From: Theocolax elegans
Lineage: Eukaryota > Arthropoda > Insecta > Hymenoptera > Cerocephalidae
Assembly: GCA_026168455.1 (NCBI GenBank)
Contig: CM047426.1
Span: forward strand, 54,416,749-54,480,748
DNA: 64,000 nucleotides
Reading direction: 5' to 3'
Of the stretch, positions 33,779-45,620 are shown one piece after another. The notes under the pieces were generated by a model. It saw only the letters and a program-made list of their open reading frames with translations, made no database searches and was not told where the DNA came from. The position numbers and the translations under genes were made by a program. Position 1 is the first letter of the stretch. Each line of letters begins with the position of its first letter.

Positions 33779-34578
33779 TGTAACGGTTTTGCTATTATTT
33801 AATAACAATAAAAAAATATTATAATATAAAGTTAATAATAACAATTAACTACCGTTAAAATAATAGTCTCATTTACACAATCGGCCGCTCAGTAATAATA
33901 CGACTATAGTAAGCCGTATAGGCGGAGGCGGCGGTAAACTTTATTTTGCGAAACGCGAGAAAAGAGGGTAAACAACTAAATAAACAACAATGCAGTATTT
34001 AATTAATAACAAAAATAAATGTATTCGGGAAAAAAAGTAATACAGGCGCGTCGCAGCGCGCGAAACGCAGGTCAATATACACGCGAGATAAATAAAGAGA
34101 GAAAGAGAGAGAGAGAGACTACAAGACTGGCACTTACAGTGCGTGAGCCGCGATCGATGATTAAACAACCAGGTGAAGTCTGCGTAGTCGCTACTCTTTA
34201 GCTTCCTGGGCTGCATCGTCGCCAAACCAACTAATACAGCTCTACTGGGTCACCAGCACAGCATCAGGATCACAAGCACGGGGCGATCAAAATATGAAGA
34301 GAGAACAAATAACAAGGTTTCTCACGACGGTTGAGATTAATCACACGACGGTTGAATTTAATCTCTCGGCGGTTGAGATTAGTCTAAGTGCTCTGGCACT
34401 TACGAACCGAAAACTCTCTCTCTCTTTCCCTACTTTTACCTTTACGAAGGTCCGCGAAAATCGCCGAAAATCGTCGAACGTCGACCTGTAACATCTGTAA
34501 AGATTAATACACAGGCTAGACAGAGAGAGAATGTAACGAGCAATGTAATATAATCAAATATTACATTGATTCGTTACA
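33779..34578 (-). repeat. Gypsy-B 3' LTR (800 bp)
   Basis: The ends form a 7-bp inverted repeat, TGTAACG...CGTTACA. A polypurine tract lies immediately inside at 34579, which fixes the minus-strand orientation. Short GA runs occur near 34100-34120. The outer flank is the Penelope 3' region, suggesting that Gypsy-B inserted into a Penelope element. Confidence 0.8.
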
Positions 34579-34590
34579 CTCCCCCCTTCC
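34579..34590 (-). promoter_or_regulatory. Polypurine tract of Gypsy-B
   Basis: The minus strand reads GGAAGGGGGGAG directly before TGTAACG of the LTR. Confidence 0.82.
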
Positions 34591-34787
34591 AGACGCTGGG
34601 TAGCCGAAGACGTACCAGCTCTGCATTTCTACTCTCTCTCTAGGCCAGAAGACAAAATGAAAAAGATAATTAACATATTAATATTTATAAATAAATAAAA
34701 TAAAGCCCAGTATAGATTTTTCTCTCTTTATTGTACATGTTAGGCGATGCATAGAACAAGAATCATAAAAAAAAATGTATAAAAAAA

Positions 34788-35558
34788 TTATTGGCGTGGT
34801 CGCTCATAGGTGCTATGGTTGACCCGATTCGGGCATTCGCGTCCACGCGCTACACCTGGCAAACCACAGACGTAGCACTTGCGACTACGCACTGTTTTGC
34901 CCTCTGTCTGAGCTTTCCGAGCTAACACCGCATCGAGCTGCTGCTGAAGGCAGACCGCCTGTCGTTCCTTCTGTCGTCGGAACGTCGCAAGTGCTTCCTC
35001 AGCTTCTTGGATTGCCGAGTCTGACCCTGCCGGTTGCTCTCCGCCAGAAGCGGATCCTTCCGCTAGCGCCGCCCATCGCGCTTCAGCGGATCGTTTCCAC
35101 ATATGATATATTCTATTTAAGAGGGGAGCAACTCCGAGCTCTGAATCGCGTTGGAAGCGACTGATGGCTTCTCGTGCTTTCGTTTCCGCCTCTGAGAGGT
35201 CAGTTTCTTCGCGAATTCGCTGTCTCTCTGCGTCGTAGGCCATTTGGCAGCGTCTTCGCACTTCAATTGATCTAGACCAATTGCCAGACGCTTGAGTTGC
35301 GTCATCGCCAAATTGCTCGCAGAAGCGGTCGTGCTCCGCTAGTACCTCGGTCTCCATCCGACAAAGTTCTCGTGAGGCTTGGCGAACTTGCTGCAATTTG
35401 GCCTCCAACTGAGTCCACCAACCTTGCAGGTCGGAAGGGCCTGATTGATCGGAGGCGCTCACCTCGATTACCGTTTCAGGCGTTGACGTGCCTGAGCTTG
35501 ACACGGCGTCTCCAGCGATATCCGCATCAATAAGCGACTTGCGCAGTTCATCAGACAT
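34788..35558 (-). CDS. Gypsy-B extra ORF in the env position (coiled-coil, Cys-rich tail), function unknown
   Basis: An intact 256-codon frame starts at ATG 35558, 124 bases after the pol stop, and ends about 200 bases before the polypurine tract. I do not recognise the family. The protein is hydrophilic, with no signal peptide or membrane segment, so it does not look like an envelope. Residues about 50-85, 105-165 and 180-220 are rich in Glu, Arg, Gln, Ala and Leu in a heptad-like pattern, suggesting coiled coils. The tail has CYVCGLPGVARGREC, similar to a zinc knuckle but lacking the histidine, followed by a basic end. It might be an RNA-binding or Gag-like accessory protein. It stays open although gag and pol are broken. 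Confidence 0.7.
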   Translation of the reverse strand: MSDELRKSLIDADIAGDAVSSSGTSTPETVIEVSASDQSGPSDLQGWWTQLEAKLQQVRQASRELCRMETEVLAEHDRFCEQFGDDATQASGNWSRSIEVRRRCQMAYDAERQRIREETDLSEAETKAREAISRFQRDSELGVAPLLNRIYHMWKRSAEARWAALAEGSASGGEQPAGSDSAIQEAEEALATFRRQKERQAVCLQQQLDAVLARKAQTEGKTVRSRKCYVCGLPGVARGRECPNRVNHSTYERPRQ

Positions 35559-35682
35559 AATTCTGGAACAGGTTAGTAAATATCAAGCCATGTTTTATAC
35601 AAATGACAGAATGAAAAAGATTATAAAAATTACAGATTCAGAGAACGGTACGCGTAAATACATCAATCGCTCGAAGGGAATT

Positions 35683-38600
35683 TTACGGTTTTCGCGACCG
35701 AGTGCGCCGTTCGATCGTTTCTACCGGGGATACGGGCCTGTTCTTCACCCCTTTCGGTCTTCCGCGCCTATTTCCCGTCGTCGAAGGATTCGCGTGTACA
35801 TTAGCGTTCGCCCTCAATCGCTCGTTAGAATCAACCGCGGTCATTCGGCTAACAACTACCCGAGTTTTGCGCGGCCTACCTCGTTTACGCAGTGCGTCCG
35901 CGCTCACAGGATCATTATCGTTGGACTCGTCGCTAGCTCTTCGCTCTGCGTTTAATCCCTCGCTGTCCCTCGTCGCATCCTCTCGATTTAATTTACTCTC
36001 CTCAGTTACGTCTGTCTGGTCTTCATAATAAGGTTTCAGGTCATTGACGTGGCATTTACCTGCTTCTTTTCCATCATTGCTGATGAGCTCCACCACGTTT
36101 GAGCCGAGTAAAGCCGAAACAATAAAAGGTCCGATGTACTTCGGAGCTAGATTAGCAGCTATGCCTTGGGCAGCGGACGAAAGTATACGATTCCGCTTAG
36201 AAACTTTTTGTCCCACGGCAAATTGTACATCGCGGCGTTTTGAATTATAATATTCGGCCTGACGGGCTTGTGCGCATGTCGCTCGTTCAGCAGCTTGAGC
36301 TTGCAGCTCTGGCAACGTTTGCATACGTTGTTGCCAATTTTGAACAGCTGCTGCGGCTTCGCTTTCGGCGACGGCTTGATCTTCTGTTTTCCGCAAGCTT
36401 TTCGGCGGAACAAGATTTCTTCCCATACTTAGGAAAGCAGGACTTGCGCCGGTAGAATCTTGCACGGCGGTATTATACGCGAACATGAGCTCAGAGATGT
36501 GAGCGTCCCATGTTTTATGATTCGCCTCGATAAACGAAGTAATCATCGTTTTTATCGTGCGATTAACGCGTTCTGCAGGATTCGTCTGTGCATGGTAAGG
36601 CGGAATAGTAGTATGAACCACGCCGTGTTCAGCTAAGAATTGCTCCATAGCAGCATTCTTAAACTCCGTGCCATTGTCGGAATGAAAAACATCAGGCACG
36701 CCGAAACGCAAGAAAACGCGCTCATTCAGCTCGCGCCGAATGGTATGCGAGTTCGCTTTCCGTATAGGGATACACTCTATCCAACGAGTGAATAAGTCCA
36801 TGAATATTAAAAGATATTCAAATCCATGCGAAGAACGCGGAAACGGTCCCATGATATCACCTGCAACAATTTCCCATGGACGCGAAATAACACGTTTTCC
36901 CATGAAACCTGCAGGAGCCTGCTGTGGCACTTTACATTGCTGGCAAGTCGAGCAATGCCGCACAAATTCGGCGATATCTTTAAGCATCGCAGGCCAATAA
37001 TAGTATCGCTCTATCCGCTGATACGTTTTGTTTCGGCCAAGATGTCCAGCAGTTGGCTCATCATGTTTCTCGCAGAGAACTTGTTGGCGTTTCTCCTGCG
37101 GTATCGCTAGTTTCCAAGCGTCTTCGTCTTCAAAATAGTCATCTATGGAAGGGTCAGGCTTATAATGATATAATCTACCTCCAAGCACCTTCCAGTCTTG
37201 GTATTTTTCCGGATTTCCGCTGACATTTGCAAGTTTTTGCGTATACCACTCATCTTGAGTGTCGTACGGCAAACTCACTGTAGCAATGTCGCAATCCGAG
37301 TCATTTTCAAATGCGCGAGAGAGGGCATCAGGCACGACATTAAGAGATCCTTTGCGGTGCTCGATTTCATAATCATAGCTTTGGAGCTTAACTGCCCAAC
37401 GCGCTAAGCGTCCAGTAGGGTTACGCAAGTTGCACAGCCATTTTAAACTGCTATGGTCTGTTATAACCTTAAAGCGATAACCTTCTACATATGAGCGGAA
37501 TTTTTCCACGGTCCATAATACAGCTAAGCACTATCGTTCGGTAACCGAGTAGTTACGTTCCGCCGCGTTTAACGTACGACTGGCGAAACTAAGTCAGTGT
37601 CCAGTGTCGCTAGCGTCAGTCTGAATAACGAACTGATGCTCGAAAGATGGCCGATAGAGGATAGGCGCAGATGCTATCAACGCTTTGATTTGTTCAAAAG
37701 CGAACTGTTGTTCCTCGCCCCACTCAAATTTAACATTTTTCTTTGTTAACTTGGTAAGCGGTTCCGCAAGCGTCGCAAAATCCTCTAGAAATTTTCTATA
37801 CCATGAAGCCATGCCGAGGAAAGAGCGTAGCTTTTTGAGGTTAGTTGGCGCGGGATAATCCACGATCCGCGCTATCTTGTCCGGATCAGGGCGAAATCCA
37901 TCGCGATTCACCAACACGCCAAGATACTTAACCTCGTTGCGGCAAAATTCGCTTTTCTCACGGTTTATCGTAAGTCCCGCAGCGGAAAACCGCTTTAGGA
38001 CATGCTCAAGCCATTTGAGATGCTCTTCGAACGTCTCGGTGACTATAATGACGTCATCGAGATACGAGAACGCGTACGGTTCAAGATCAGGACCTATCAC
38101 CCTATCTATCAGCTGTTGAAACGTAGCGGGCCCCCCCGCCACACCGTACGGCATCCGAGTAAACTCATATAAGCCTAAGCCAGGCACCGTGAAAGCCGTC
38201 AGATGTTCCGATCCCTTTTTCATCGGAATCTGATGGTATGCGCTGCTTAAATCCAGCGTGCTTATGTAGCGTGCCCTTTGGAGTTTACGCAAAATAATCT
38301 CCATATAGGGAAGCGGATAAGCGCAGGTCTTCGAGACGGAATTGAGCTTTCGGTAGTCGATGCAAAACTTGTAGGATCCATTAGATTTACGCACCATGAC
38401 TACTGGACTCGACCACTCGCTCGTCGACGGGCGAATTATCCCCGCGTCAAGCATCTGTTGTACTTGAGCGTGCATCTCTTGCTCGATCTTCTGAGACACC
38501 GGATAATAGCGCTGTTTGATGGGACGCGAATCGCCCACATCAATTTCATGCTCAGCTAAGTTAGTACAACCTAGCTTTGCATTCGGAGCAGTCAAACGCT

Positions 38601-39333
38601 TTTCCAACAACTCATTGAGTTGTTTGCGTTGCGCTTCGTCAATATCTGCTAAGCCAACGGCAGCTAGTGAGCAGGCCTCACCAATGCCGATAGCAGATAC
38701 TTCAAGCTGAATTGCGTCAGCCACGTTTTCAATCAGCAACTGATTTTCACGCGGCAACAAAACAGCGTTAAACGCACGAATAAAATCGGCACCGAGTATA
38801 CAATCGGCGTCGAGATCCCTCATTACTAAAACATCTAAGTAATGGCGTTCATTCGCTAAATCAAACGGCAGCTCTAAACGTCCAAGTATTGGAGCGCGTT
38901 GGCCGTTAGCGAGTCGTGCACCTGGTCCAATGTACGGAGTTAACGGTTTTCCTACGGCTGATGGTATTTGCAAGCCTAAGGAATTAATAACCGTGCGAGC
39001 CGCCCCTGAATCGTACAAAGCGCGTACGCGGAATCCACCGATTCCGATCTGCAGCCACCAGCGAGTAGACTGTAGAGTACCTTCCTCAACTAGCGTTCCA
39101 GCGCGAGAATCGCAAACACCTTTTTCCGCTGATTGTCTGTCAATTCCGACAGGCAAAAGCGAGGGGATTTTCCCCGTTGGTGCAATTACTGATGGAATTT
39201 CATCCACATCAGAGGTCTTACTAATAATCGGGCCAACCGCAGCGATAGCAGTACACACGCTCTTTGGGACCTGCTTTCTTATCGCGGTTGCGACTATGCG
39301 CGGATTTCGTATGAGCCTTAGATGATTGGTCAT
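35683..39333 (-). pseudogene. pol: Gypsy-B pol: protease, RT, RNase H, integrase with AT-hook tail
   Basis: Protease shows LYDSGAARTV (near 39015) and CILGADF. RT shows SSAYHQIP, SYLDDVII (near 38055) and NREKSEF. RNase H starts with QTDASDTG, after which roughly 20 codons are missing. A TGA (about 37585) and a TAG (about 37533, in the conserved TEREC block) follow, so RNase H is dead. Integrase has the HHCC site (AGHLGRNKTY ... CSTCQQC), D,D,E in GDIMGP, SDNGTEF and NPAERVNRT, and a tail with two AT-hook-like cores, RGRPRK and RGRPKG. The two long open pieces are 37594-39333 and 35683-37509. Confidence 0.9.
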
Positions 39334-40749
39334 CCTTGACTTCTATAATAGTCACGCCGGATGGCTTACCAGAGACATTCTTTGCTCCTTTCGGCGCACC
39401 TGGTTTACTAAAATTACGCGCGTTTTGGCCTTTCTTATTGGCGGAATTCGCAAAAGAATTCGCATATTTGCTAAATCTCTCATCTAGCATCTTCTCTAAG
39501 AGTTTGGCCAAATTTTCCATTGTAGGTTCTGCGATACTCGCTACTTTTACCGTAGCATCATCGCTAGCAGCTTTTCCGCCCTTCTTACCTCTGGCATCTG
39601 GCTGCTTATAGCCACAGATGGCAGAACGCTCTTTTACGGCAACATGTTAGCATACAACATGTCTAGCTGAAACTGCGTACTTGGAGGCGCATCCATTCTG
39701 CTAAATATGGTTAGCAAGCAGAAAATGTAATCATGAGCAGGCTCTTCTCTACCCTGCTTGCGTGCTTGCGCTTCCGTCATTAAGCGCTGCTGAAAGTTCT
39801 GCTCAACGCCATAACATCGTCGAGCAGCATTGCAAAAATCAGCCCAAGTATTCCAATCTTTCCGCGATTGGCGATACCAATGTAGCGCTACGCCAGTTAA
39901 CAGCTCCGAGAAAGCATTCAGTAAATCCGCGTCGGAAATATGCGCTAACTTGCGACATTCTTCTACGCGCTCAATAAATTCCTCAATGCTTTCGCGTTTT
40001 TCGCCGGAAAACTTAATATTCCACTGGCGAACTGTGCGACCTACGTCATGTGACTGTATAGGCGCTCTAGTCGACATATTCGACAAGATTTGCGTAAGTT
40101 GATCGCTTGTAACTACAGCCACATTTTCCCCCCTTCCAGACTCTTGCCAATCCGCAGGAGCTGGCAGAGACGAGAAATTTGACGTAGGAGTCGGAAAATT
40201 TAACGCGTATGCGTTTAAACGCGATCCAAGCGACTTTTCCGTTTGCGTGTGTAATACCGCTTGAGGTGCTTCAGGATGCTTATTCGTTTCAAAATAATTA
40301 AAATTAAAAGTATCTTGAAAATTTACACTTTTGCGATTTTTCCGCTGCTTTTCCGCCGCAATTGACGTTTGCGTCGGAAGCTGCGTACTCGTCGCAAAAT
40401 CCGCTAATTGCTGCCTTAGATAATTCAACTCCTTCTCTTGTTGAAAGGCAAGCAATTGCGTTCTACTCAACTCCAGGGCTAAACCCCTTGGAGCGTTGTA
40501 GACTACGCCATTAGCTAATGCACATAAAACGATATCATTATCTATTTTATTATTTTCTTTTGAAGAAAATACCGTTTTTGGTATCGCACCTCTTGATTGT
40601 AAATGCGTACTCGCTGCTTGCGTCGTCGAGTACGTAGTTGTAGTAGCGGTCGTTATCATCGCGGTCGAAATGGTAGGAATTGGCCTTACCGGTATGGTTG
40701 TGTTAAGCGTTTTTATCGAAGTCAATTCGTTGTCCTTAAGTTTTGACAT
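39221..40749 (-). pseudogene. gag: Gypsy-B gag
   Basis: It starts at ATG 40749 (MSKLKDNELTS). A Thr/Ala/Pro-rich N-terminus leads to the capsid core: WNIKFSGEKRESIEEFIERV, then LLTGVALHWYR and the QQRLMTEAQARKQG block also seen in Gypsy-C. The frame stops at 39634 after MLYANMLP. Coding resumes in another frame near 39600 with a lysine-rich segment, so a stretch equivalent to FQSLFKRVEARS of Gypsy-C appears deleted. The end keeps only half a zinc knuckle (CYRCG). Its start overlaps a short leader ORF whose TAA is at 40736-40738. Confidence 0.82.
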
Positions 40750-40900
40750 TTTCTACATCGCCAATTTTGGAGGTTAGCTGCGAGATTGTAGAGAAAAGGC
40801 AGCTTGTCCGGCGTTCAGTAAGCAGGCTTTCCAGCTATCGCATGTACAAGATTTCGCACTCTACAAGGTCGGCTGGAGTGGACACTATCTATCAACAGCA

Positions 40901-42125
40901 ATGGCAATATCGCGCGGCTGCTTCGTGTGCGGAGTTCGCTTGACAAGGAAAGACTATACAGAGGTCTGTGTATCGTGTAATAGCATAACACATTCGCACT
41001 GTTTCGAGGTCGCGCCGGGCACATCGGAGCGCCGCTGCTGTGTATTGGCGAAATCCAAAGCGCTAGCCGTGGCTCCCACTGAAGCGAGGGCGCCACCACC
41101 TGGGTTGTCGCGGCAAGCTGGCGCGAACTACTATACCGCGCCGTCAACGACCCCTACTCCGCCCTCCTCCGTTACTAAGCGCGTGGCATCGCCTCCGCCG
41201 CCTTCTACGTCACAGGTTGCCAAGCAACCTCGTGGCGCCACGCCTCTACCGCCCAACCACGCGTCGCGCGATATCTCGACTGAAACCGACACCGATGGCG
41301 GGTGCTCCACCACCGTGGATGGGGAGTTTCGCGCGGAACATACAATTAAGCATGGAAAACATACAGAAGAATATTCGAAGCGATTTAAATTTGGTGGTTG
41401 AGAAAGTAGATCGTGTGGAGGGAAAGCTTGATGATTTGAAGGCGGATATGCTTGCTCTTCATGCTCGCGTGGACTCTTTAGAATCGGCCACGGAGGTGCG
41501 CTTCGCCAGTTTTGGAGAACGTTTTACTGAGCTTGAGTCTCGCGTTACAATCTTGGAAGAGACCGCGTTGTCCGGCGGTGAATCGGCGGTACCGTTAATT
41601 AATGCCTCTGTTGATAATTTGAGAGATACGTGTGAAGTATTGGCCACGGGATTGCCTTTATAGCCGACCTTGTCAGATACGTTTATTGTTGAAAGTATCT
41701 TAAACACTATTAAGCTGCCGTTACTTTCGAAGCAGGTAATAGCAATTCGTCCCTGGCTACCAAAACCTCCAGCCGAAGGAGAATTATTAACTCAACCGCG
41801 TAACAGAGGTATCGTTTTCCGTCTGTCGTCGGCTACGGACAGAGACGCAGTTATTGAAAAGGCGCACCTTTTAAAGGGACAGTCGGCGTTAAAAGTTCTT
41901 GGAGTGGGAGGTGACAACACGTTATTTATTCGGCCGCTTTGGCCTAAGGCTGTCTTCAACCTATGGCAGGCGGCGATCCGGAAATGCAAAGAACTGGGCT
42001 ACGCGAGGCCCACCGTAATTAGTTTAATTGTATTCGTGCGTAAGGTGAGGGATGGCCCTCTTATTCGGGTTACTTCCGAGGCTGACATTAATCATCTCCC
42101 TCCTCTCTCATCTCGTACCACATGA
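40901..42125 (+). pseudogene. CR1/L2-like ORF1: zinc-finger and coiled-coil protein
   Basis: The N-terminus has a PHD/ring-like Cys-His cluster, CFVCGVRLTRKDYTEVCVSC then THSHCFEV and CC (residues about 7-46), followed by a Pro/Thr-rich linker. After a frameshift near 41300-41400 comes a strong coiled coil (VEKVDRVEGKLDDLKADMLA, then LESRVTILEE). A TAG stop at 41661-41663 interrupts the link to the C-terminal domain (IAIRPWLPKP ... RGIVFRLSSA ... ARPTVISLIV), which resembles the RNA-binding C-terminus of LINE ORF1 proteins. Two lesions make it non-functional. Confidence 0.75.
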
Positions 42126-42189
42126 GACAGGCTTGGTCAGGTCGGAAAAATCAGTTCATATAACTGATCTAATTCACTTTCCATTTTTC

Positions 42190-44998
42190 ATTGTAACATA
42201 AATCGTTTAAAATCACACTTTTCATCAATTGAAGCATTGGTCCTCCCAGAATCTCATGATGTTATTGCTATCACTGAAACCTTTCTTACCGAAAGCGATT
42301 CTTCCGAAATTCTCAAGTTACCTGGTTATACTCTTCATCGGTTGGATCCTGTAGGTAAGGAGGGTGGTGATGTAGCGGCTTATGTTCGTGACGAGTTTGC
42401 AGTTACCATCTTGGCACACTCAGACCCTGTTTACTCGAATGCCCCCGAGTACATTGTTCTAAGACTAGTGAATAAGACGATGGCGCTCGCGGTGGCGGTG
42501 GTTTACCATAGGCCTTCTGCCGCGTATCCAACGGAATTGTTTGATATTATAGCTGATATACTCCCTAACTTTAACTATGTCGTTATAACGGGTGATTTTA
42601 ATATAGACATGAATTCTAATAGTGCTGCAGCGTGTATGCTGAAAGGGAGTATGGAGGATCATCTCATACCTGGTTGGATCTTTTCCGAGTCCGTGAGCCG
42701 GTGCCCGAATTCGTTTATAATAAGTCCAGTGCACCCTTCGCAGCGGGTCATGACGCAATTAGCATCTCCCTTAAGATCGATAAACCGCAAGTGGGTGTTA
42801 AAAAGTTCTGGAGAAGGGACTGGGAGAAGATCAACCTACATCACCTTGCAACCACATTCACCTCATATTTAGACAATTAACGATCTCGCCATTAACAACA
42901 TCTCCGCCTGTCACTGATTCATCTTCACCTGCTCGGCCTGACGAACCTGTCTTCATGGTTTCACCTTCATCAAATTCATTTTCATCAAATCCTTTTGATA
43001 CACTTTCATCCTCATTATCTTTTTTATGCAGCGCCATTACCTCAGCATTTAATGACATCGCTCCAGTTAAACTTACCACAGTAAGGAATAAACACAAGCC
43101 TTGGGTCACGCGGGAGATTAGATCTGACATTAAGGCCAGAAATGCGGCATTCAGGCTGTTTCGTAGTTCGAGATCTCCCACGGATTACAATGCCTATAAA
43201 GTATTGAGGAACCAGGTTAAAAATACCATTAACTCTAGTAAATTTCAATATCTACATTCTAAGCTTAATAATGGGAAGAATCCTGCTGAAGCTTGGAAAT
43301 TCCTCAGAAACATGGGTCTTGGCTCAAAACCTAATTCATCGCCACTAAAACATTTTTCGGCTCATCAACTTAACACTTACTACGCTTCCATCTCTAACCA
43401 CAAACCACCAATCACTATTCACTCTTTTACGTCTATCCTATGTAATTTATGTCATCTCTCATCATCTCCTTCTTTCGCTTTTTCACCGGTGTCAGCCAAA
43501 GAAGTACAGCGGGTGATAGCTAGATCTTCTTCCAAGGCATCGGGTGTGGATGACATTTCTATCAGAATGTTAAAACTGTTAGAACCGCAAATTATACTAC
43601 CATTAGCTGAACTCTTTAATGGTATGCTCTCAACTGGATGGTTCCCTGATTGCTAGAAGAGGGTTATTCTTTTCCCGTTGGCGAAGTCGAGTAAGATGGT
43701 TACATGCTCTGATACGAGACCGATCGCCAAACTCTGCGAGATGTCAAAGGTGTTGGAGAGATTGGTGCACGACCAGCTGGTTGAGTACCTTGAATGTAAT
43801 AATTTGTTATCGACCAGACAAGCAGGCTTTAGAAGGGGTCATAGTACTCAGTCAGCTCTTCTGGGGGTTTTGGATGATGTAAGACAAGCTATTGATTCCA
43901 GAATGATTACGATCTTAGTCTTGTTTGATTTCTTCAAGGCCTTTGACACAGTCCCTCATGATCAGCTAATTCGAAAGTTGGGTGACATCGGTTGTTCAGA
44001 TATCGTTCTCAACTGGTTCTACAGATATCTTGTGGGTCGCACGCAAGCCGTTGTGGATGAGGTTGGCATGCTGTCTGACTGGCTTGAGGTGAACGCAGGT
44101 GTGCCTCAGGGCAGTGTTCTCGGACCGGTCTTATTTTCCATCTTTATTAATGACCTACCTAAGGTTCTTAAGTTTAATAACTACATGTTATTTGCCGATG
44201 ACGCCCAGGTCTATCATTCGTTCTTTCCAGCGGATATTGAAAATGGTGTTCAACGCATATCTCAGGATGCTAACGCGATAGCCAAATGGGCATCAGACAA
44301 CGGTCTCTCACTTAATGTAAAAAAGACGAAGGTTATGATCCTAGGTAGTCAGGCATTTATGTCTCGTATTAACCTGAACACTGCTCCGAGAGTTAAATTG
44401 TGTGATAACTTTCTTGATTATGAAAATGTGGTAAAATCGTTGGGCCTTTTGATCACACCCACCCTCGACTGGTCAAAACAATGCGGCCTACAATGATGTG
44501 GCTCAGACTAGAAATCTAAAATTAAATAGGCTACTAAATGCTTGCGTGAGATTTGTATGGGGCAATTTAATGAGACGTGACCACGTAACCCCGTTTAGAC
44601 TGAGTTTGAAGTGGCTGTCGGTCGAGTCTAGACGCTCATACCTCATTGGTTCCCTGGCGTTCAACATCATTGCTCATAATTCACCATCTTACCTAGCAGA
44701 TCATTTCACCATATTCAACACCCCTGGTCATTTTCCTCGTTCCTCCTCCCGCCATCCCCCTAGGCCACTCATATATCTTCCTCCACGAACTGAAGCCTTA
44801 AATAGATCTTTTGTCATCACCTCTACTCGCATCCTAAATCAATTTCCAACACTCACCTTCGATCCATCATTTTCTGACAATTTCAAGATCATTTTGCACA
44901 ATCTCCTGTTAGGGCTCGACCAGGCAGCCTGGTCTACCCGGGTCGCGAATGAAGGCATACCACTACGGGCCATCCCTCACCTGGATGTCCAAGTCTAG
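42190..44998 (+). pseudogene. CR1/L2-like ORF2: endonuclease and reverse transcriptase
   Basis: The endonuclease part (about 42235-42610) shows ITETFL, GYTLHRLD and ITGDFNID; its C-terminal part is in another frame near 42640-42880 with GHDAISI. RT (about 43500-44350) shows SGVDDIS, SDTRPIAKL, FDFFKAFDTVPHD, GVPQGSVLGPVLF and FADDAQVYH. A C-terminal block LSLKWLSVESRRSY resembles the terminal region of CR1/L2 ORF2. At least four frame changes and a TAG near 43654 break it. Confidence 0.85.
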
Positions 44999-45498
44999 TT
45001 GGGCTGATGTTCTACTTTTAAGTGTTCTAATTGAGTATTGTTTCTTGTCATTATGTATTTATTTATTAATTGTGAATTTTGTTTATATTCTTTTCTTCTT
45101 ATATACTACGGTTTATTGCGAACGTCTGAATGCTACTTTTTTATACTGCGGCTTACTGCGATCGTTGGATATTGTATTCTATTCTATTATTTATTATTTT
45201 TCTTGTTATCTATTTTTAAGTTTTAATTCATTTATTTATTTTCACCGAATTGTACATATATTTTATTTTATTTTATTTTATTCTTATTTTATTTTATTTT
45301 ATTTTTACTTTATTTATTTTACTATATCCAACTTTTATTCCGTCCAAGCTACGCATTTTATTTTATTTTGTAATTGGAATTTTATATTGTTATTTAGTAT
45401 TTAGTTTTAACGTTTTATCAATGTATTTGTTCGTTTTTAGTGCCTACGGGGTTTCTACCCCTTAAGGGCCCAATAAACATATAAATCAATCAATCAAT
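44999..45498 (+). other. 3' UTR and repeat tail of the CR1/L2-like LINE
   Basis: T-rich sequence with TTTTA repeats near 45260-45320, then CCTTAAGGGCCCAATAAAC and the short tandem tail. AATAAA at about 45471 could be a polyadenylation signal. No gene. Confidence 0.7.
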
Positions 45499-45620
45499 CT
45501 CACGGCCTGGTCCACGGTGATTCCATGGAGGAGCTCAAGCGTCTGTGGCTCATTGATGCCACTCTGGATGAGGCGGGCCACCAACAGCTCCAGCTGTTCG
45601 CTGTCGAACTGGATCAGCAT
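45499..45620 (-). pseudogene. Short leader ORF upstream of Gypsy-B gag, split by the LINE
   Basis: From ATG at 45620 about 40 codons are open (MLIQFDSEQLELLVARL...). The frame then meets the LINE tail. On the other side of the LINE, 40736-40786 encodes 17 codons ending in TAA that overlaps the gag start codon by 14 bases. Both pieces are minus strand and fit one short ORF, with one base of uncertainty at the LINE boundary. No domain is recognised. Confidence 0.5.

Larger units (their letters stand above)
31813..34381. repeat. 1284-bp tandem duplication: Penelope 3' end plus Gypsy-B LTR
   Basis: Unit 1 (31813-33096) and unit 2 (33097-34381) are nearly identical, with small indels. Each holds a Penelope fragment, hammerhead motif and Gypsy-B LTR. 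Unit 1 carries only the first 600 bases of the LTR, and unit 2 continues to the full LTR end at 34578. The junction GGTTGGAAACTAG at 33096 joins mid-LTR sequence to Penelope. Confidence 0.88.
40787..45498 (+). mobile_element. CR1/L2-like non-LTR retrotransposon inserted in the Gypsy-B leader
   Basis: A 5' UTR, ORF1 (zinc finger plus coiled coil), ORF2 (endonuclease plus RT) and a 3' UTR end in (ATCA)n-type repeats (45484-45498). A tandem-repeat tail instead of poly(A) is typical of CR1/L2-like LINEs. It is nearly full length but decayed. Both flanks match pieces of one short minus-strand ORF of Gypsy-B, so it inserted there. I cannot see a clear target duplication. Confidence 0.8.

Noticed and set aside
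34788..35558. Envelope glycoprotein in the env position
   Set aside because: No signal peptide, hydrophobic segment or cleavage-site pattern; the protein is hydrophilic and heptad-rich.
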